DNA of 64,000 bases, from contig NZ_FODJ01000008.1 in the NCBI RefSeq assembly GCF_900110345.1, forward strand, positions 109,892 to 173,891, written 5' to 3'. A model generated the notes under the pieces. That model made no database searches. It saw only the letters and a program-made list of their open reading frames with translations, and was not told the DNA's origin. This document shows, piece after piece, positions 36,292 through 45,397 of this stretch (the first letter of the stretch is position 1; each line of letters starts with the position of its first letter). The translations under genes and the position numbers were made by a program. The stretch comes from Amphibacillus marinus. GTDB lineage: Bacteria > Bacillota > Bacilli > Bacillales > Amphibacillaceae.

Positions 36292-37179
36292 ATGATGAAA
36301 ACGAGAAAGATTACCGTGTTTGATATTGTCTTACTCATTATGATGCTCGGTGTAATTATTGTGACACTATATCCGTTTTTAAATATCTTAGCAATATCAT
36401 TAAATAATGCTACAGATACGGCAAGAGGCGGTATTCATATCTTACCGAGGGATTTCACCATTGCGAATTACACTGAAATATTTGGAGGAAATGCTAATTT
36501 ACTAAGTGCGTTCGGAATGTCAGTCCTAAGAACCGTAGTGGGAACAATTACTGGTATTATTGCCAGCACAATGTTAGCGTATACAATTAGTCGAAGAGAT
36601 TTTGTCTTTAACAGACCAATTAGTTTTATTCTAGTTATTACGATGTTTGTAAGTGGCGGATTAATTCCAGAATATATGTTAATTCGTGATTTAGGCTTAA
36701 TGAACAACTTCATGGTCTATATTCTACCTATGCTACTTACGGCATTTAATGTAATCGTTATCCGCTCCTTTATGGATAACATTCCAATGGCATTGACGGA
36801 GTCTGCAAAAATGGATGGTGCAAATGACTTTACAATCTTTTGGCGAATCATTATTCCACTCTGTCTGCCAGTTATTGCAACGGTGTCATTATTTTTAGCG
36901 GTTGGGCAATGGAACAATTGGTTTGATACGTATTTATATGCAAGAGGAAATTCTAACCTATCTACGTTACAATATGAATTAATGAAGATTCTGGACAATA
37001 CTAATGTCAGTCAAGGCGCAGTAACATCTGGAAATGCTGAATTTATTGCCAGACAGACTAATCCACAGTCAATTCAAATGGCAATAACAATTATTGCAAC
37101 AGTACCAATTCTCCTTGTATACCCATTCTTACAACGATACTTTGTAACAGGGTTAACATTAGGTGCAGTTAAGTCTTAA
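36292..37179 (+). CDS. Sugar ABC transporter permease, LplC/YtcP type
   Basis: A 295-residue permease with six TMs. Family marks are LYPFLNILAISLNNATDTARG near residues 24-44, the TMFVSGGLIPEYMLIRDLGL stretch, the EAA loop TESAKMDGANDFTIFWRIIIP near residues 164-184 and the C-terminal QRYFVTGLTLGAVK. It starts at ATG 36292 (ATG 36295 also possible). It is followed 49 bp later by the second binding-protein gene, with which it is probably cotranscribed. Confidence 0.94.
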   Translation: MMKTRKITVFDIVLLIMMLGVIIVTLYPFLNILAISLNNATDTARGGIHILPRDFTIANYTEIFGGNANLLSAFGMSVLRTVVGTITGIIASTMLAYTISRRDFVFNRPISFILVITMFVSGGLIPEYMLIRDLGLMNNFMVYILPMLLTAFNVIVIRSFMDNIPMALTESAKMDGANDFTIFWRIIIPLCLPVIATVSLFLAVGQWNNWFDTYLYARGNSNLSTLQYELMKILDNTNVSQGAVTSGNAEFIARQTNPQSIQMAITIIATVPILLVYPFLQRYFVTGLTLGAVKS

Positions 37180-37228
37180 TATTAATGAAAAATTAATATA
37201 AATTTATAAATTTTTGGAGGTAATACAG

Positions 37229-38893
37229 ATGAAAAAGAGAAAATCATTACTATTCATGTTGCTATTTGCCAGCTTTTTAGTGTTAGCTGCATGTGGTAAT
37301 GGAGGCAGTGAAGGCGACGGGGGAGCAGACGGAGAGGGTCCAGTTACATTAACCCTTTATAACGAGGATGGCGAAGAAAAATCATTTGATGATCCAGTAG
37401 CACAGAAAATCACAGAAGAAACTGGCGTTATTCTTGATATTCAATATCCAGTTGGTGGTAGCGATGAGAGTGTACCATTAATGATTGCCAGTGGCGACTA
37501 TCCTGACCTTATTTTTGCTAAAGGTGATATTGGGATGTTAATCGATGCTGGTGGTGTAATTCAACTTGATGATTTAATTGAAGAACGTGGAGAGAATCTT
37601 CAAGCAATGTACGGCGATCAGTTAGACCGTTTAAGAAACTCGATAAATGATCCTGCTATTTATCAAGTAGGTACGTTTGGTGTTCAGGATGTACCATTAA
37701 CAACTTCAGGAACATTCCAGTTGCAATTAGAGGTACTAAGAGAGTTAGGTTATCCTGAAATTAGTACATTAGCTGAATTTGAAGAAGCAATTGAAACTTA
37801 TTATGAAATGTATCCAGAGATTAATGGAGAGCCTACTATTCCGTTGACTTTACAGGGCAGTGACTGGCGGTGGTTAATCACTGTTGGAGACCGTGCTACT
37901 GCAGCTGCGGGTCATCCAGGAAATGGGCAATGGTTTATCGATTCTGATACAGGCGAAACAACATATAAATTCTTATTACCAGAATATAGAGAATACTTTG
38001 AGTGGTTAAATGGTTTGAATGCAAAAGGTTTGTTAGATCCTGAGTCATTTACTCATACACAAGATACCTATATTTCAAAAATCTCTTCAGGACGTGTATT
38101 AGGTCTTGCTGATGAAGATTGGAACATTGGTGACGCAAGAAATGCGCTTATCCAAGCTGATATGGAGGAACGGACTTATGCTCCACTTCCAGTCACCTTA
38201 AGTGAGAACGAACAACATCAAGCACTAAAAGACTATGGCTTTGCTGGTGGCTGGGGAATTGCTATTTCTTCAACAACTGAGCACACCGACTTAGCGTTTG
38301 ACTTCTTAGATTGGATGGCTTCAGAGGAAGCGCAGATTCTGCTTAACTGGGGACTTGAAGGTGAGCACTATGAAATTGTTGATGGAGAACGTGTTCTTCA
38401 TGAAGAGGTAAGAGTAGGCTTGAATACAGATGCAAATTATGGTCGTGATACTGGAGTTGGTTATTATGTTTATCCATTCCCACAATGGGGCACGGGTGCT
38501 GTTGACTCAAACGGCCAATCGATTACAGTAAACACACGCGAGCAGGTAATTGAAGATCATCTTGAGCCTGAGCAAGAGGCACTAGATGCGTATGGTATGG
38601 ATCTTTGGATTGACTGGTTCCCACAGACTGAAGAATTATCAATTTCAGAGCATGGCCGTGCGGCGAACTTTAGTATTCCATCTGGGTCAAATATTCAAAT
38701 TATTTTACAACGAGCTGATGATATTACCGAGCAACGCATTACCCAAGCTATTTTAGCTGATCCAGCTGATTTTGATACATTATGGGAAGCAATGCTTGAT
38801 GAATTAGACGCAGCTGGTGTTGAGCAATTAAATGAAGAGATGACACAACTCACTCAAGATGTTCTAGAACTTTGGGGTGGAGACGTACAATAG
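37229..38893 (+). CDS. Extracellular sugar-binding lipoprotein, LplA/YtcQ type (copy 2)
   Basis: A 554-residue binding protein, a close paralogue of the one at 33139 over the whole mature length, with the same motifs (FSIPSGSNIQIILQRADDIT, IASGDYPDLIFAKGDIGM). The linker is shorter and Gly/Asp rich. Signal ends in LVLAACG. The start at ATG 37229 is backed by TTGGAGG at 37214-37220. Lies downstream of the permeases, so two alternative receptors flank one channel. Differences cluster in loops (for example QVGTFGVQDVPLTTSG against ATGAYGVFDHKLETSG), which could tune ligand preference. Confidence 0.93.
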   Translation: MKKRKSLLFMLLFASFLVLAACGNGGSEGDGGADGEGPVTLTLYNEDGEEKSFDDPVAQKITEETGVILDIQYPVGGSDESVPLMIASGDYPDLIFAKGDIGMLIDAGGVIQLDDLIEERGENLQAMYGDQLDRLRNSINDPAIYQVGTFGVQDVPLTTSGTFQLQLEVLRELGYPEISTLAEFEEAIETYYEMYPEINGEPTIPLTLQGSDWRWLITVGDRATAAAGHPGNGQWFIDSDTGETTYKFLLPEYREYFEWLNGLNAKGLLDPESFTHTQDTYISKISSGRVLGLADEDWNIGDARNALIQADMEERTYAPLPVTLSENEQHQALKDYGFAGGWGIAISSTTEHTDLAFDFLDWMASEEAQILLNWGLEGEHYEIVDGERVLHEEVRVGLNTDANYGRDTGVGYYVYPFPQWGTGAVDSNGQSITVNTREQVIEDHLEPEQEALDAYGMDLWIDWFPQTEELSISEHGRAANFSIPSGSNIQIILQRADDITEQRITQAILADPADFDTLWEAMLDELDAAGVEQLNEEMTQLTQDVLELWGGDVQ

Positions 38894-38925
38894 TTTAAGT
38901 TACTGATCGCAACTGCATAATGGTA

Positions 38926-38957
38926 GAGCCTGTTTCCTTATAAGAGGAATCAGGCTC
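38926..38957 (+). other. Strong hairpin without T-tract between binding protein and GH42 genes
   Basis: GAGCCTGTTTCC (38926-38937) pairs with GGAATCAGGCTC (38946-38957), one mismatch, 8-base loop. No T run follows, so it may be a transcript-stabilising or processing hairpin rather than a terminator. Confidence 0.6.
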
Positions 38958-39002
38958 GAACTATTACGATGACCATAATCCTTATTGGAGAGGAAGGACG
39001 TT

Positions 39003-41033
39003 ATGTTAAATAAATCACTACCCCAAATTTGGTATGGAGGCGATTACAATCCTGAGCAATGGGATGAAGCAACATGGAAAGAAGACAATCGTCTCTTTAA
39101 AAAAGCTGGTATTAACGTTGCCACGCTAAATGTATTTGCCTGGGCATTGTTACAACCAAGTGAAGAAGAATATAATTTTGCAGGGCTTGATCAGACAATT
39201 GAACGGTTATATCAAGATGGTATTTATGTATGCTTAGCTACCAGTACAGCTGCTCACCCGGCTTGGATGGCTAAGCGCTACCCTGATATTCTCCGTGTCG
39301 ATTACGAGGGTCGGAAAAGGAAATTCGGCGGTCGGCACAATTCTTGTCCAAACAGCCCGACTTTTTTAAAATTTGCACCACGCTTAGCCGAAAAAATTGC
39401 AGAGCGTTATCATGATCACCCTGCAATTGTCGCATGGCATGTGTCAAATGAGTATTGGAGCTATTGTTACTGTGAAAATTGTGCGAAGGCTTTTCGTGTT
39501 TGGTTAAAGCAACGTTATCGCACGATTGAAGAAGTAAATAAATCATGGAATACGGCCTTTTGGGGCCATACCTTTTACGAATGGGATGAAATTGTCGTAC
39601 CTAGTGTATTGACAGAGGAATGGGAAGGCGGTAAGAATACCAACTTCCAAGGAATTTCTCTTGATTATCGTCGCTTTCAATCTGACAGTCTCTTAAACAA
39701 TTATAAACTTGAACGTGATCGAATTAAAAAATATTCAACAGACATTCCGGTTACGACAAATCTGATGGGGTTGTATGACGAACTAGATTACTTCAAATGG
39801 GGCAAGGAACTTGATGTGGTCTCATGGGACAATTATCCACAGTTTAATACACCAATAAGTATGACAGCTATGACCCATGATTTAATGAGAGGCTTGAAAA
39901 GTGGTCAACCATTTATGTTAATGGAGCAGACACCGTCTCAACAAAATTGGCAAGCATACAATGCGTTAAAGAGACCAGGCGTTATGCGGTTATGGAGCTA
40001 TCAAGCTGTTGCTCATGGGGCAGATACCGTTTTGTTTTTCCAGCTTAGGCGTTCAAGAGGGGCAACGGAGAAGTATCACGGTGCTGTCATTGAGCATGTT
40101 GGTCATGAGCATACACGTGTGTTTAGAGAATGCGCTGAATTAGGACAGGAATTAAATAATCTAGGTAGCGAGCTTCTTGGCAGTAGACTTGAGGCTAAAG
40201 TGGGTATAATGTTTGACTGGGAGAATCGTTGGGCAATAGGTTTATCAAGCGGACCTTCTGTTGCGCTCGATTATGTAAAAGAGGTTCATAAGTATTATGA
40301 TGCTTTTTACAAAGCGAATGTGCCAGTAGATATGATTGGTGTCGAGGAAGATCTTTCTCAATATGATGTCGTCATTGCACCTTTCCTTTACATGATTAAA
40401 GAGGGTGTTGCAGACCGCATTAAACAATTCACAAGCAATGGTGGAACATTTGTCACAACGTGCTTTAGTGGGATTGTAAATGAATCCGACCTTGTTACAC
40501 TTGGCGGTTATCCAGGTGAGTTAAGAGAACTAGTCGGGATTTGGGCTGAAGAGATTGATGCTCTTGAACCTTCAATAAAAAATGAAATCAACTTTACTAA
40601 AGATCATGGTAGTTTATCTGGTTCTTACACGTGTGATACACTATTTGACTTAATTCACGCAGAAAGTGCAGAAGTTTTAGCTACTTATGGTTCTGACTTT
40701 TACGCAGGGATGCCGGTTCTAACCAAAAATAAATACGGTAAAGGTTCTGCATATTACGTTGCTTCATGCCCAAGTCAAACGTTTGTCGATGACCTCGTAA
40801 AAACGATTATTAAGGATCAGGCACTTGTTTCTTTAATGAAGTCAGACATGGGTGTAGAAGTGACTGCACGATCTAATCAACATGGTCGTTATTTATTTAT
40901 TCTTAACCATAACGATCAAGAAAGTTACTTTGATACAGGCTCTGCTACCTACAATAATTTATTAACAAGCAAAACGTATCAGGGTAAATGTAGCATCGCA
41001 GCTAAAGATGTATTTATCCTAAAAGAACAATAA
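39003..41033 (+). CDS. GH42 beta-galactosidase
   Basis: A 676-residue cytoplasmic enzyme. The TIM barrel (1 to about 390) has acid/base Glu150 in WHVSNEY and nucleophile Glu308 in FMLMEQTPS. The four GH42 zinc cysteines are present (Cys115, Cys155, Cys157, Cys160). A trimerisation domain (about 395-600) and a small C-terminal beta domain follow. ATG 39003 is chosen for the GAGAGGAAGG site; an upstream in-frame TTG at 38985 contains that site. In this locus it would remove galactose from xyloglucan side chains, though GH42 enzymes also act on other beta-galactosides. Confidence 0.94.
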   Translation: MLNKSLPQIWYGGDYNPEQWDEATWKEDNRLFKKAGINVATLNVFAWALLQPSEEEYNFAGLDQTIERLYQDGIYVCLATSTAAHPAWMAKRYPDILRVDYEGRKRKFGGRHNSCPNSPTFLKFAPRLAEKIAERYHDHPAIVAWHVSNEYWSYCYCENCAKAFRVWLKQRYRTIEEVNKSWNTAFWGHTFYEWDEIVVPSVLTEEWEGGKNTNFQGISLDYRRFQSDSLLNNYKLERDRIKKYSTDIPVTTNLMGLYDELDYFKWGKELDVVSWDNYPQFNTPISMTAMTHDLMRGLKSGQPFMLMEQTPSQQNWQAYNALKRPGVMRLWSYQAVAHGADTVLFFQLRRSRGATEKYHGAVIEHVGHEHTRVFRECAELGQELNNLGSELLGSRLEAKVGIMFDWENRWAIGLSSGPSVALDYVKEVHKYYDAFYKANVPVDMIGVEEDLSQYDVVIAPFLYMIKEGVADRIKQFTSNGGTFVTTCFSGIVNESDLVTLGGYPGELRELVGIWAEEIDALEPSIKNEINFTKDHGSLSGSYTCDTLFDLIHAESAEVLATYGSDFYAGMPVLTKNKYGKGSAYYVASCPSQTFVDDLVKTIIKDQALVSLMKSDMGVEVTARSNQHGRYLFILNHNDQESYFDTGSATYNNLLTSKTYQGKCSIAAKDVFILKEQ

Positions 41034-41061
41034 AATAATGAACTGAAGGAGAAAAGATGTT

Positions 41062-43377
41062 ATGAAATTTACAGATGGAAACTGGCTAGTAAGAGAAGGC
41101 TATCAAATTCATTTCCCAAGAGTTGTTTATGATTATCGGGTTGAAGACAAAAGTCTAACGCTTTTTACACCATGTAAGTATATTAATCACCGCGGTGATA
41201 CATTAGATGGGCCATTACTTACGATTAAGTTATCAGCACCGCTTGAAGACGTTATTCGTGTTCAAGCTTGGCATTACCAAGGTGAGAAACCTAAATATCC
41301 GAATTATACTGTTGCAGACCAAGAGAAAGCTCTGAATATCGACGATACTAATGAATCACTTATTTTTTCTAGCGGGGGCTTAAAATTAACGGTTAATAAA
41401 GAACATTTTCAATTTGTCTTTGAAAATGCAGCAGGCTTATTAACGGTTTCTGATCAAAAAGGTCTTGCTTGGATTGAAGGACCTGAAGAAACAACTTACA
41501 TGCGTGGTCAGCATAAACTGACAGTAGGTGAGCACTTGTATGGTCTTGGTGAGCGTTTCACCCCATTTGTCAAAAATGGTCAGTCTGTTGAGATCTGGAA
41601 TGAGGATGGCGGTACTAGCTCAGAGCAATCATACAAAAACGTACCATTCTATTTATCAAGTAAAGGCTATGGTATTTTTGTTAACCACCCTGAAAAAGTG
41701 AGCTTTGAATTAGGCTCAGAACTTGTATCCCGCTCACAGTTCAGTGTGCCAGGTGAAAAGCTTGATTACTATTTGATTAATGGACCAACTCCTAAAGAAG
41801 TCGTTAGTCGCTATACAGCATTAACAGGCCGCCCAGCTTTACCACCGGCATGGTCATTTGGTTTGTGGTTATCTACCTCATTTACTACAAACTATAATGA
41901 GGAAACAGTAACGCACTTTGTTGATGGTATGGCAGATCGTGGCATTCCATTAAGCGTTTTTCATTTTGATTGTTTTTGGATGGAAGGGTTTGAATGGACA
42001 AACTTCATTTGGGATCGCAACAATTTCCCGGACCCAGAAGGGATGCTGACAAGACTTAAAGAGAAAGACTTGAAAATCTGTGTGTGGATTAATCCATACA
42101 TTGCACAAAAATCGCCATTGTTTGACGAAGCGCATGAAAATGGTTATTTAATTAAAAAGCCTAATGGTGACACATGGCAGTGGGATCGCTGGCAAGCCGG
42201 TATGGGTATTGTTGACTTTACCAATCCTGAAGCAGTTAAATGGTTCCAAGATCACCTGCGTAAATTAATTGAAATGGGTGTTGATTCATTTAAAACTGAC
42301 TTTGGTGAGCGTATTCCGACAGATGTTGTTTATTATGATGGCTCAACCCCTGAGAAAATGCATAACTATTATGCACATTTATATAACCAAGTGGTCTTTG
42401 ACTTATTAAAAGAAGTTAAGGGTGAAGAAGAAGCAGTTGTCTTTGCACGTTCTGCAACAGCCGGAGGTCAACAATTCCCGGTGCACTGGGGTGGCGATTG
42501 CGATTCGACCTATGAAGCAATGGCTGAGAGCTTAAGAGGTGGATTGTCATTAACGACATCAGGCTTTGGCTATTGGAGTCATGACATTGGTGGGTTTGAG
42601 AATACAGCATCACCAGATGTTTTTAAACGTTGGACGGCATTTGGACTACTATCAAGCCACAGTCGTTTCCATGGTAGCTCATCGTATCGTGTTCCTTGGA
42701 ATTTTGATGATGAAGCAGTTGATGTGGCCCGTCATTTTACTAAACTAAAGAACAGCTTAATGCCATATTTATATCGCCAAGCCGTTGAAAATAATAAAAC
42801 AGGCGTACCTGTAATGCGCTCAATGATTCTTGAATTTCCAGAAGATCCTTTATGTGAAACACTTGACCGTCAATATATGCTTGGTGACGACATTCTTGTC
42901 TCTCCTATCTTTAATGAAGAGGGCATCGGCTCTTTTTACCTACCAAAAGGAAAGTGGACGCACTTACTTACTGGAGAAACCATAGATGGTGGTACGTGGA
43001 TTAAAGAGAAATATGATTATTTTAGTCTACCACTGTTTGTCCGAGAAAATACGGTTCTTCCAGTTGGAAATAGTGATCAGAAGCCTGTTTATGACTATGC
43101 TGATTCGGTTACCTTAAAACTGTATCAGATTGCGGAAGGTGCTAATCTGAAGACACCTGTCGTTGATTACACTGGCAAGTTGGCCAATGAATTTACGATT
43201 GCTAAAAAAGGTGATACAATTACCGTATTAGCAGCACATTCTGATAAATCATACCGTATAGAGTTAGTTGGCATAGACGCCATTCAATCTGTTTCAGCAG
43301 GTGAGGTAGTACATCAGAATGGCAATATAATTATTGAAGTCCCAGCTCAAACTGATACATTTACGATCAGTCTATAG
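41062..43377 (+). CDS. GH31 alpha-xylosidase, YicI-like
   Basis: A 771-residue cytoplasmic enzyme. It has an N-terminal beta-sandwich (about 1-245), the catalytic barrel with nucleophile Asp413 in SFKTDFGERIP and acid/base Asp479 in WGGDCDSTYEAMAESLRGG, then two C-terminal beta domains. The motifs and length match E. coli YicI, an alpha-xylosidase acting on isoprimeverose-like units (family knowledge). It lies 28 bp after GH42. With GH42, GH95 and GH3 it completes a plausible xyloglucan-oligosaccharide pathway that releases xylose, the inducer for XylR. Confidence 0.94.
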   Translation: MKFTDGNWLVREGYQIHFPRVVYDYRVEDKSLTLFTPCKYINHRGDTLDGPLLTIKLSAPLEDVIRVQAWHYQGEKPKYPNYTVADQEKALNIDDTNESLIFSSGGLKLTVNKEHFQFVFENAAGLLTVSDQKGLAWIEGPEETTYMRGQHKLTVGEHLYGLGERFTPFVKNGQSVEIWNEDGGTSSEQSYKNVPFYLSSKGYGIFVNHPEKVSFELGSELVSRSQFSVPGEKLDYYLINGPTPKEVVSRYTALTGRPALPPAWSFGLWLSTSFTTNYNEETVTHFVDGMADRGIPLSVFHFDCFWMEGFEWTNFIWDRNNFPDPEGMLTRLKEKDLKICVWINPYIAQKSPLFDEAHENGYLIKKPNGDTWQWDRWQAGMGIVDFTNPEAVKWFQDHLRKLIEMGVDSFKTDFGERIPTDVVYYDGSTPEKMHNYYAHLYNQVVFDLLKEVKGEEEAVVFARSATAGGQQFPVHWGGDCDSTYEAMAESLRGGLSLTTSGFGYWSHDIGGFENTASPDVFKRWTAFGLLSSHSRFHGSSSYRVPWNFDDEAVDVARHFTKLKNSLMPYLYRQAVENNKTGVPVMRSMILEFPEDPLCETLDRQYMLGDDILVSPIFNEEGIGSFYLPKGKWTHLLTGETIDGGTWIKEKYDYFSLPLFVRENTVLPVGNSDQKPVYDYADSVTLKLYQIAEGANLKTPVVDYTGKLANEFTIAKKGDTITVLAAHSDKSYRIELVGIDAIQSVSAGEVVHQNGNIIIEVPAQTDTFTISL

Positions 43378-43453
43378 GTAAATTAAAAACCGATATTTTT
43401 ACGGTAGGGATGCGTGTTTTCTCTACATTATTTAATAAGATTTAGCAACATTA

Positions 43454-43489
43454 GTAAACGGGCACTTATGATACTAAGTGCCCGTTTAC
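43454..43489. other. Perfect 15-bp inverted repeat before a small membrane-protein gene
   Basis: GTAAACGGGCACTTA (43454-43468) and TAAGTGCCCGTTTAC (43475-43489) flank the loop TGATAC. There is no proper T tract. It could terminate the GH42-GH31 transcript weakly or serve as an operator; the next start codon is 20 bases downstream. Confidence 0.7.
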
Positions 43490-43508
43490 AAATCAGTTGA
43501 GGTGAACT

Positions 43509-44123
43509 ATGGTAAAGTTCCGAGAAGCGATTAAAGGAATGTCAACAAAAGAAAAAATTGATTACATTTGGGAATATTATAAGCTCGTTATCTTTGGTTT
43601 TATCTTCTTAATCGCCTTTGTTTGGTTAGTTGCTGATAGTATAATTAATCAGGATCCTGATCCTATCGGTCTCACCATTATTAGCGAGTCAAGCTTAACG
43701 CAGGTTGATGAGTTAAAAAATGATTTTGATTCTTTAAATACTTCTCCCCATCCACTTTTATTTGATCATTTTTATCATCAAGGTGGCATTATTGAGGACC
43801 AAGCTTTACAGATGCTTGAGCGGCTTGCAACCACAATTGGAGTCGGACAAGTTGATCTGCTTATTTCACCTTTGCCTTTTGCAGAACAACTTATTGAAGA
43901 AGAGATACTGATCCCCTTTGATGATCAACAGCTTATTAATCAACTAAATAATTTAGCTATTGAGCTATTATTAATTGAGTCTGATGTATATGGGATAAGT
44001 ACCAGCTCTAATCACGTACTTACTCAATATGACGGCTTTACTGATAGCTATATTTTTCTTGTTGCTTCTGGTCGACAGCATGAGGAAGCAATAACTTTAA
44101 TTGAACAACTTATTCAAGAATAA
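43509..44123 (+). CDS. Single-pass membrane protein of unknown function
   Basis: A 204-residue protein: basic cytoplasmic N-terminus (MVKFREAIKGMSTKEKIDYI), one TM near residues 26-44, and an acidic outer domain of about 160 residues. KEKIDYIWEYYK just before the TM is a pattern I recall from uncharacterised Bacillota membrane proteins near sugar genes. Parts of the outer domain (VGQVDLLISPLPFAEQLIEE, EILIPFDDQ) resemble one lobe of a binding protein, but no family can be named. It is preceded by a perfect hairpin and followed by a terminator, so it may be its own unit. Confidence 0.7.
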   Translation: MVKFREAIKGMSTKEKIDYIWEYYKLVIFGFIFLIAFVWLVADSIINQDPDPIGLTIISESSLTQVDELKNDFDSLNTSPHPLLFDHFYHQGGIIEDQALQMLERLATTIGVGQVDLLISPLPFAEQLIEEEILIPFDDQQLINQLNNLAIELLLIESDVYGISTSSNHVLTQYDGFTDSYIFLVASGRQHEEAITLIEQLIQE

Positions 44124-44146
44124 CCAAAATCTAATAATTTGTTTAT

Positions 44147-44192
44147 ACCTCTAAACATTGGTTTCCAGAACCATATGTTTAGAGGTTTTTCT
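44147..44192 (+). terminator. Rho-independent terminator
   Basis: Stem ACCTCTAAACAT / ATGTTTAGAGGT (44147-44158 with 44174-44185), followed by TTTTCTT. Confidence 0.85.
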
Positions 44193-44216
44193 TATAACCT
44201 CACCTTTCGCATTCTG

Positions 44217-44485
44217 AAAATAGTCACTAAGCTTTGACCGTGTTTGGGAGAGTCGATAATGATAGCTTTCTTTTCAGGTTGGCGCGCTATGTCGTTCCAA
44301 TAAGCAATGGATTTACTTTCCTCGGGGCTAGCTTCGGGCCGATAGGACGTAGGTCAGTTAGACGTTGTCATAGGACATGACAGGTTGAGTCTAACATCCA
44401 CCACTTTGTGAAGAAAGACACGCTACAAAATTGGATCATCAGCGCATCCTATTCCCGCAGGAGTCTCATCCATTGCTTATCTCCA
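44217..44485. repeat. Dispersed palindrome-rich repeat copy
   Basis: Main content of the 627-base gap 44124-44750. Blocks GGACGTAGGTCAGTTAGACG (from 44345) and GTCTAACATCCACCACTTTG (from 44389) are reverse-complement matches to the element at 19808-20262. Outer arms TAAGCAATGGAT (44301-44312) and ATCCATTGCTTA (44468-44479) pair perfectly. The right end (GGAGTCTCATCCATTGC.., ATCTCCACTT) matches the copy near 63805-63832. Confidence 0.72.
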
Positions 44486-44661
44486 CTTAGTTGAGTTTTC
44501 ACAATGATTAAATCAATTTTAATATGCATTCCTCATCTAGTTTGTTCACATCGTGTGTAATTAAAAGCATTTTGGGTTAATATATCGCACTGGAAACTTC
44601 ACCTAAAGTCACAAGCATGAGGGTTTTATTCTCGAAAGAAACGAGTTTATAAATTTCCTGG

Positions 44662-44690
44662 TTGAAAAAAAGAAAGCGTTTCGCTATAAT
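44662..44690 (+). promoter_or_regulatory. Sigma-A type promoter of the kdgA operon with cre-like core
   Basis: TTGAAA (44662-44667), 17-base spacer, TATAAT (44685-44690). The spacer contains GAAAGCGTTTCGC, a partial cre-like core. Confidence 0.75.
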
Positions 44691-44720
44691 AGACTTATAA
44701 TTTCTTTATAATAAAATTAA

Positions 44721-44735
44721 TTTCCAAATAGGAAA
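44721..44735 (+). promoter_or_regulatory. Putative KdgR (IclR-type) operator upstream of kdgA
   Basis: Palindrome TTTCC-AAATA-GGAAA, located about 25 bases after the predicted transcription start and just before the ribosome site AAAGGAGAG. The same arms recur at 48972-48986 near the regulator gene. Confidence 0.65.
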
Positions 44736-44750
44736 AAAGGAGAGTCTTTT

Positions 44751-45383
44751 TTGAAAAAACACACCATTTTGTCAAACCTAATAAAAAACAAGCTTGTTGC
44801 TGTTGTTCGAGGTAAGTCTCCTGAAGAAGCGTTACAGGTTTCAGAAGCGTGCATAAAGGGAGAAATAAAAGGAATAGAAGTAACCTTTACCTTGCCTGGT
44901 GCAACACAAGTCATTGAGCAATTGGCAATGAAATATCAAGATACTGATATAACTATCGGAGCTGGTACTGTGCTTGATGCTGTAACGGCACGAATAGCTA
45001 TTCTAGCAGGGGCACAGTTTATTGTTAGTCCAGCATTTGATCGCGAAACAGCAATGCTTTGTAATACTTATCACATTCCTTATCTACCAGGCTGTGTCAC
45101 CATTACAGAAATGCAGGAGGCGCTCAAATATGGTGTTGATGTTATAAAGCTATTTCCTGGTGACTTAGCTGGGCCAGCTTATATACAAGCTGTAAAGGGA
45201 CCGCTTCCACATGTGCAAATTATGCCTACTGGTGGTGTTGACCTTGACAATATTAAGACTTGGTTAGACAAAGGTGCTGTTGCGGTTGGAATAGGGAGTA
45301 ATTTAACCTCGTTAGAAAAGCTAGGCTCATTAGAAGGCGTTACTGAGCAGGCTAACAAATATGTAGCGAAAATTACTGATTAA
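44751..45383 (+). CDS. kdgA: 2-dehydro-3-deoxy-phosphogluconate (KDPG) aldolase
   Basis: A 210-residue class I aldolase that splits KDPG into pyruvate and glyceraldehyde-3-phosphate. Catalytic residues are visible: Glu43 in IEVTFTLPGA, Arg20 in VAVVRG and Schiff-base Lys133 in VDVIKLFPGD; GAGTVLD near 71-77 is also typical. It starts at TTG 44751 with AAGGAGAG upstream. First gene of kdgA-kdgK-kduI-kduD. Repression by the IclR-type protein at 48129 is inferred from the shared palindrome. Confidence 0.94.
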   Translation: MKKHTILSNLIKNKLVAVVRGKSPEEALQVSEACIKGEIKGIEVTFTLPGATQVIEQLAMKYQDTDITIGAGTVLDAVTARIAILAGAQFIVSPAFDRETAMLCNTYHIPYLPGCVTITEMQEALKYGVDVIKLFPGDLAGPAYIQAVKGPLPHVQIMPTGGVDLDNIKTWLDKGAVAVGIGSNLTSLEKLGSLEGVTEQANKYVAKITD

Positions 45384-45397
45384 GGAAGGGAGCTATT

